Assembly (NCBI GenBank): GCA_016803235.1
Contig: JADCLI010000008.1
Coordinates: forward strand, 62,001-126,000
From: Pimelobacter simplex
GTDB lineage: Bacteria > Actinomycetota > Actinomycetes > Propionibacteriales > Nocardioidaceae
Reading direction: 5' to 3'
Length of the DNA stretch: 64,000 nucleotides
The translations under genes were made by a program, and so were the position numbers. Within the stretch, counting starts at the first letter, position 1; each line of letters starts with the position of its first letter. The notes under the pieces are model-generated. The model saw only the letters and a program-made list of their open reading frames with translations, was not told where the DNA came from and made no database searches. This document shows, piece after piece, positions 59,759 through 64,000 of this stretch.

Positions 59759-60729
59759 CTGCGTGGCGTCCGACTGCGTGGCGTCCGGCCCGTCCACCGG
59801 CGGTGGGCGACGACGAGGCTCGACGCCTCGGCGTACCCGAGCCGTAACGCGACCTCGTCGAGCAGCAGACCGCGAGCCAGGAGGTCCTGGGCGGCGGTGG
59901 ATCGGACGTCGTCCAGCACCGCTCGATAGGACGTGCCCGCGTCCGCCAGTCGCCGGCGCAGCGAGCGCTCGCTGAGCCCGAGAGCGGCGGCGACGTCGGC
60001 CATGGGCGCACCGGACTCGAGGTGCTGGGCGACGAGGATCCGGACCTGGCCGGTGAAGGCGTCGCGTCCGCGGCGAGGCGACACCAGGTCGTGGCACAGT
60101 GCCTCGGCCAGCGCGCAGGCGTGGGAGTTGGCCTGCGGGAGCGGGTGCTCCAGCCACCGGCTCGCGAAGCGCAGCTCGTTGCCCGAACGGTCCCACGCGG
60201 CGTCGAGACCCGCGGCGGTGCCGCAGATCTCACGCAGCACCGCCCAGATCGCGGTCAGGTCCCGCTCGACCAGGAAGCGTCGTACGTCGTCGGGCACCCC
60301 TCGGTCGTCGACCCGCACGACCACCTCGTCGTCCTCGACCGAGGCCGAGGGGATGGTGAAGGTGAAGCTGAGGTCGATGAACCGCAGTGCGAGGTTGGCC
60401 GCATCGCCGAGGGTGGGGCTGCTGAGCAAAGCGAACCCGAGCGGACCGAAGGTCGAGGCGTGGTACGCCGCACCCACCTGTCCGCCCGTGACGCCGGGCG
60501 CCGCCGCGAGCAGGTTGCGGACAACCCGGAGCTCCTGCTCGGCGGTGACCGCGCGCTGGGGATCGGCGACGTCGCGGGCGCCGAGCCCGGACCCTCGCAG
60601 CAGCACGGAGGTGGGCACGCCGGACTCCGCTCCGACCGCGACGAGCAGCGCCGTCCCGGCGACGTGGCGCGGGAAGTGCCAGTCGCGGGCGGCCGCCGGC
60701 TCGAACTGCCCGGGCGACGTGGAGACCAT
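59734..60729 (-). CDS. AraC-family regulator (VirS/OruR type)
   Basis: 331 residues. N-terminal arabinose-binding-like domain of the OruR/VirS type (RHVAGTALLVAVGAESGVPT, FGPLGFALLSSPTLGDAANL), C-terminal AraC helix-turn-helix pair (MADVAAALGLSERSLRRRLA and LLLDEVALRLGYAEASSLVV). In M. tuberculosis the homologous VirS activates a divergent operon starting with the monooxygenase MymA; the same layout is found here. Effector unknown. Confidence 0.85.
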   Translation of the reverse strand: MVSTSPGQFEPAAARDWHFPRHVAGTALLVAVGAESGVPTSVLLRGSGLGARDVADPQRAVTAEQELRVVRNLLAAAPGVTGGQVGAAYHASTFGPLGFALLSSPTLGDAANLALRFIDLSFTFTIPSASVEDDEVVVRVDDRGVPDDVRRFLVERDLTAIWAVLREICGTAAGLDAAWDRSGNELRFASRWLEHPLPQANSHACALAEALCHDLVSPRRGRDAFTGQVRILVAQHLESGAPMADVAAALGLSERSLRRRLADAGTSYRAVLDDVRSTAAQDLLARGLLLDEVALRLGYAEASSLVVAHRRWTGRTPRSRTPRSQPSSPRR

Positions 60730-60799
60730 GGCCGGAATTATGGATCGGGTGGCCGGAGGTCGCTGGCACCGACCACCTCGTGGTTCCTAGCGTGCAGGC

Positions 60800-62260
60800 A
60801 TGGACGCGACTCCCTCCGTGATCGTCATCGGCGCCGGCTTCGGTGGCCTGGCCGCGGCCCACCACCTGCGGGAGGCCGGGATCACCGACATCACGATCCT
60901 CGAGCGGGCCGACGGTGTCGGCGGGGTGTGGCGCGAGAACACCTATCCCGGCGCGGCGTGCGACGTGCCGTCGGTGCTGTACTCGTGGTCCTTCGCCCGC
61001 AAGCACGACTGGTCGCACCGCTACGCCCGTCAGCCCGAGATCCTCGACTACATCCGCTCCCACGCCCGGCGCAGCGGACTGGCCGGCCTGGTCCGCACGG
61101 GCGCCGAGGTGACGGCTGCGACCTGGCACGACGCCGAGGGACGGTGGACGGTCCGCCTCGCCGATGGCGAGGAGCTGCGCGCCGACGTGCTCGTCTCGGC
61201 CGTCGGCCAGCTGTCCCGGCCCTCCGTCCCGACCCTCCCGGGCGTCGAGACCTTCGCCGGACCGTCGTTCCACACCGCCACCTGGGACCACGACGTCGAC
61301 CTGGCCGGCCGGCGGGTCGCCGTGGTCGGCACGGGTGCGAGCGCGATCCAGGTGGTCCCGGCGATCGTCGAGCGAGTCGCCTCGCTCACCGTCCTCCAAC
61401 GCTCGGCGCCGTACGTCGTCCCCAAGCCCGACGGCACCTACTCCGCACGCCAGCAGCGCCGCTTCGGCTCCCACCCCCGGCTGCACCGGCTCACCCGCCA
61501 GGGCGTCTTCCACCTGTCCGAGCAGCTGAACCGGACCCTCGACTCCGACGGCCCTCTCGCGGAGGTGCTGCATCGGGCATGGCAGGTCCACCTGCGCCGC
61601 CAGGTCGGCGATCCCGCGCTCCGAGAGCGCCTGGTGCCGGACTACCCGTTGGGATGCAAGCGCCTGCTCTTCTCCAACGACTGGTACCCGGCGCTCACCC
61701 GTCCCCACGTCGCCGTCGTCACCGACGCGATCAGCTCCGTCGAGCCGGACGGCATCCGGACCAGCGACGGGCGCCTGCACGAGGTCGACGTCATCGTCTT
61801 CGGCACGGGGTTCGCCGCCACCGACTTCCTCGCGGGGATCGACGTCCGGGGTCGCGGGGGCCGCCGGCTCTCCGATGCCTGGGACGGCGGCGCCCGAGCC
61901 CACCTCGGCATGGCCGTCCCCGAGTTCCCCAACTTCTTCGTCCTCTACGGCCCCAACACCAACCTCGGCGGCAGCTCGATCATCGGGATGCTCGAGGCGC
62001 AGGCCGGGTACGTCGCCCGGGCGGCCGCCCACGTGCGGGACCGGGGCCCGGTCGAGGTGCGCCGCGACCGGGCGGCCGCGTACGACGACGAGATGCAGCG
62101 CCGGCTGGGAGAGAGTGTGTGGAGCTCGTGCGCGAGCTGGTACCGCGACCCGAGCGGACGGATCACGACGAACTGGCCGGGCACCGTGCGGGAGTACCAG
62201 CGGCGCACGGCCGCGTTCGACGCCTCCGACTTCCGCGTCGTCGAGGGAGCGGTCCGATGA
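60800..62260 (+). CDS. Baeyer-Villiger-type flavin monooxygenase
   Basis: 486 residues. FAD site VIVIGAGFGGLAAAHHLREA, the BVMO fingerprint FAGPSFHTATWDH (FxGxxxHxxxW), NADPH site VAVVGTGASAIQVVPAIVER, and C-terminal NFFVLYGPNTNLGGSSIIGM. It would insert oxygen into ketones or oxidise heteroatoms using NADPH and O2. Divergent from the AraC regulator by 70 bases and overlapping the next gene. Confidence 0.9.
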   Translation: MDATPSVIVIGAGFGGLAAAHHLREAGITDITILERADGVGGVWRENTYPGAACDVPSVLYSWSFARKHDWSHRYARQPEILDYIRSHARRSGLAGLVRTGAEVTAATWHDAEGRWTVRLADGEELRADVLVSAVGQLSRPSVPTLPGVETFAGPSFHTATWDHDVDLAGRRVAVVGTGASAIQVVPAIVERVASLTVLQRSAPYVVPKPDGTYSARQQRRFGSHPRLHRLTRQGVFHLSEQLNRTLDSDGPLAEVLHRAWQVHLRRQVGDPALRERLVPDYPLGCKRLLFSNDWYPALTRPHVAVVTDAISSVEPDGIRTSDGRLHEVDVIVFGTGFAATDFLAGIDVRGRGGRRLSDAWDGGARAHLGMAVPEFPNFFVLYGPNTNLGGSSIIGMLEAQAGYVARAAAHVRDRGPVEVRRDRAAAYDDEMQRRLGESVWSSCASWYRDPSGRITTNWPGTVREYQRRTAAFDASDFRVVEGAVR

Positions 62261-63936
62261 CCCACTACGACGTGCTGGTCGTCGGGTCCGGGTTCGGTGG
62301 CAGCGTCACCGCGCTGCGCCTGGCGGAGAAGGGCTACCGCGTCGGCGTGCTGGAGGCCGGCCGCCGGTTCGCCGACCACGAGCTGCCCACCACCTCGTGG
62401 AAGGTGCGCGACTACGTCTTCAACCCGGCGCTGGGGTGCTACGGCCTGCTCCGGATGACCCTGCTCAAGGACGTGCTGGTGCTCACCGGTGCCGGCGTGG
62501 GCGGAGGATCGCTCGTCTACGCGAACACCCTCTACGAGCCGCCGCCGGCCTTCTTCGACGACCCGCACTGGGCCGGCATCACCGACTGGGCCGACGAGCT
62601 CGCGCCGTACTACGACCAGGCCCGTCGCATGCTCGGCGTCACGCCGTACCCGCGGAGGTCACCGGCCGACCTGGTGATGAAGGCGGTCGCCCAGGACCTC
62701 GGCGTCGCGGACACCTTCCGCCCCACGCCGGTCGGCGTCCTGTTCGGCGAGCGGCCGGGGCAGCGCGTGGCCGACCCGTTCTTCGGTGGCGCCGGGCCGG
62801 AGCGGACCACCTGCACCGACTGCGGCGCCTGCATGACGGGATGCCGGGTCGGGGCCAAGAACACCACAGTGAAGAACTACCTCCACCTCGCCGAGGCGGC
62901 CGGCGCCGTCGTGCACCCGATGACGACGGTGACCGACGTGCGGCCCCGCCCCGGCGGCGGATACGACGTGGTGACCCGCCGCACCGGCGGCAAGGTGCGC
63001 CGGCGGAGGCGCACGTTCACCGCCGACCAGGTCGTGCTCGCGGCGGCGTCCCTCGGCACCCAACGGCTGCTGCACCGACTCCGCGACGGCGGCAGCCTGC
63101 CGCGCATCTCTCCTCGGCTCGGCGAGCTGACCCGCACCAACTCCGAGGCGATCCTCGGTGTGCGGGCCCGGGGCGAGGAGGTCGACTACTCGCGCGGCGT
63201 GGCGATCACCTCGTCGCTGCACGTCGACGAGCACACGCACGTCGAACCGGTCCGCTACGGCCGTGGCAGCAACCTGCTCGGCCTGCTCATGGCCACGCTC
63301 ACCGACGTGCCGGTCGACGGCCGGAACCGGGCGCTCGCCGGCCTCCGTGAGATGTGGCACCGGCGCCGCGACCTGCCGCGGCTGCACGACCCGCGCGGCT
63401 GGTCCGAGCAGACCATCGTGCTCCTCGTCATGCAGAGCCTCGACAACTCGCTCACGACCTACCTGCGCCGGCGACCTTGGGGTCGCACCCTCACCACCCG
63501 ACAGGGGACCGGAGCCGCCAACCCGGTCTGGATCCCGCAGGGCCACGAGGTCGCACGGAAGGTGGCCGAGGAGGTCGACGGCATCCCGGGCGGCACCTGG
63601 GCCGACCTCGTCAACATCCCCGCGACCGGTCACCTGATCGGCGGCTGTCCGATCGGGGAGTCGGCGCAGACGGGCGTCGTCGACCCGTACCACCGCGTCC
63701 ACGGGTACGACGGCCTGCACGTCATCGACGGCTCCACGGTCGCGGCCAACCTCGGCGTGAACCCGTCGCTGACCATCACCGCGATGGCCGAGCGGGCCGT
63801 CGCGTTGTGGCCCAACAAGGGCGAGGCGGACCCGCGGCCGGGGCCGGGGTCGTCGTACCGGAGGGTGGAGGCGGTGGCCCCGATCCGGCCGGCGGTGCCG
63901 GACGGCGCCCCCGCTGCGTATCGGGTCACCTCCTAG
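62257..63936 (+). CDS. GMC oxidoreductase (cholesterol-oxidase-like)
   Basis: 559 residues. FAD site DVLVVGSGFGGSVTALRLAE, TGAGVGGGSLVYANTLYEPP, a cysteine cluster TTCTDCGACMTGCRVGAKNT (possible Fe-S-like or structural), and C-terminal GLHVIDGSTVAANLGVNPSL. Homologous to cytoplasmic GMC enzymes annotated as cholesterol oxidase ChoD in actinobacteria, which often act on other alcohols. Overlaps the monooxygenase gene by 4 bases; both probably form one catabolic or lipid-modifying step under AraC control. Confidence 0.9.
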   Translation: MTHYDVLVVGSGFGGSVTALRLAEKGYRVGVLEAGRRFADHELPTTSWKVRDYVFNPALGCYGLLRMTLLKDVLVLTGAGVGGGSLVYANTLYEPPPAFFDDPHWAGITDWADELAPYYDQARRMLGVTPYPRRSPADLVMKAVAQDLGVADTFRPTPVGVLFGERPGQRVADPFFGGAGPERTTCTDCGACMTGCRVGAKNTTVKNYLHLAEAAGAVVHPMTTVTDVRPRPGGGYDVVTRRTGGKVRRRRRTFTADQVVLAAASLGTQRLLHRLRDGGSLPRISPRLGELTRTNSEAILGVRARGEEVDYSRGVAITSSLHVDEHTHVEPVRYGRGSNLLGLLMATLTDVPVDGRNRALAGLREMWHRRRDLPRLHDPRGWSEQTIVLLVMQSLDNSLTTYLRRRPWGRTLTTRQGTGAANPVWIPQGHEVARKVAEEVDGIPGGTWADLVNIPATGHLIGGCPIGESAQTGVVDPYHRVHGYDGLHVIDGSTVAANLGVNPSLTITAMAERAVALWPNKGEADPRPGPGSSYRRVEAVAPIRPAVPDGAPAAYRVTS

Positions 63937-63946
63937 CATCGCCCGC

Positions 63947-64000
63947 ATGAGCGATCCCGACGTCACCGACCAATCGGCTCGCGCCGTCGCCGCCGCGGAG
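63947..64000 (+). CDS. Start of a gene cut by the window end
   Basis: ATG at 63947 opens MSDPDVTDQSARAVAAAE and continues past the window; 10 bases after the GMC gene. Product unknown. Confidence 0.4.
   Translation, partial: MSDPDVTDQSARAVAAAE

Noticed and set aside
60022..62262. Long plus-strand frame leading into the GMC gene frame
   Set aside because: Only the part from 62257 is real; upstream it is a shadow of the AraC and monooxygenase genes.

Overview
The window is high-GC DNA from an actinobacterium, most likely a Nocardioidaceae (Nocardioides-like) member. This rests on GC-rich codon use, many GTG starts, leaderless promoters with a TAnnnT -10 box, a fused CydDC, a DosR/DosS-like pair and an actinobacterial gas-vesicle cluster. 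The assignment is an inference; no rRNA or complete tRNA gene is present.

Bases 1-16400 are accessory. Small single genes (several immunity-like: Imm51, bacteriocin immunity, DUF6228, DUF7710) are each separated by a dispersed structured repeat (units A and B around a CATGCCGC core). The repeats all point the same way although the genes between them point both ways. This cassette-like array (436-5920) resumes at 15289-16390. Between the two parts lies a decayed prophage (about 5990-14545): truncated portal, frameshifted large terminase, zinc-finger proteins, small terminase-like gene and cysteine-peptidase-like gene, all on the minus strand. Four plus-strand cargo genes are inserted among them, including a DUF4062/TIR-like candidate defence gene and a GvpU-like gene.

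A tRNA-like element plus terminator (16517-16777) marks the change to a denser region; a degenerate copy lies at 48389-48600. Between them (17.2-48.2 kb) is a hypoxia/dormancy island: orphan response regulator, SulP transporter, DoxX protein, small secreted protein, flavodoxin, two tandem universal stress proteins, CydDC, CydB, CydA, Acg-like nitroreductase, DosR-like regulator, heme-GAF DosS-like kinase, three PNPOx-fold proteins, DUF1003, SHOCT, PPDK, CBS/BON protein, GNAT-ACS fusion and SDR. Eight upstream regions carry 14-bp DosR-like palindromes, seven of them as a pair about 21-23 bp apart. The island ends with an MMPL exporter / DUF302 / CsoR-family module controlled by two C/G-rich operators.

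From 48.2 to 49.4 kb are relics (csoR fragment, kinase pseudogene). From 49.5 to 57.8 kb lies a gas-vesicle region: a mechanosensitive-channel-like protein, accessory genes, then a ten-gene co-directional gvp operon (Y-like, Z-like SRPBCC, A, F, G, O, J, L, S, K) preceded by a perfect CRP-type site. The right end holds a secreted beta-propeller protein, a DUF1990 relic, and an AraC regulator divergent from a Baeyer-Villiger-type monooxygenase and a GMC oxidoreductase, an arrangement like mycobacterial virS/mymA.
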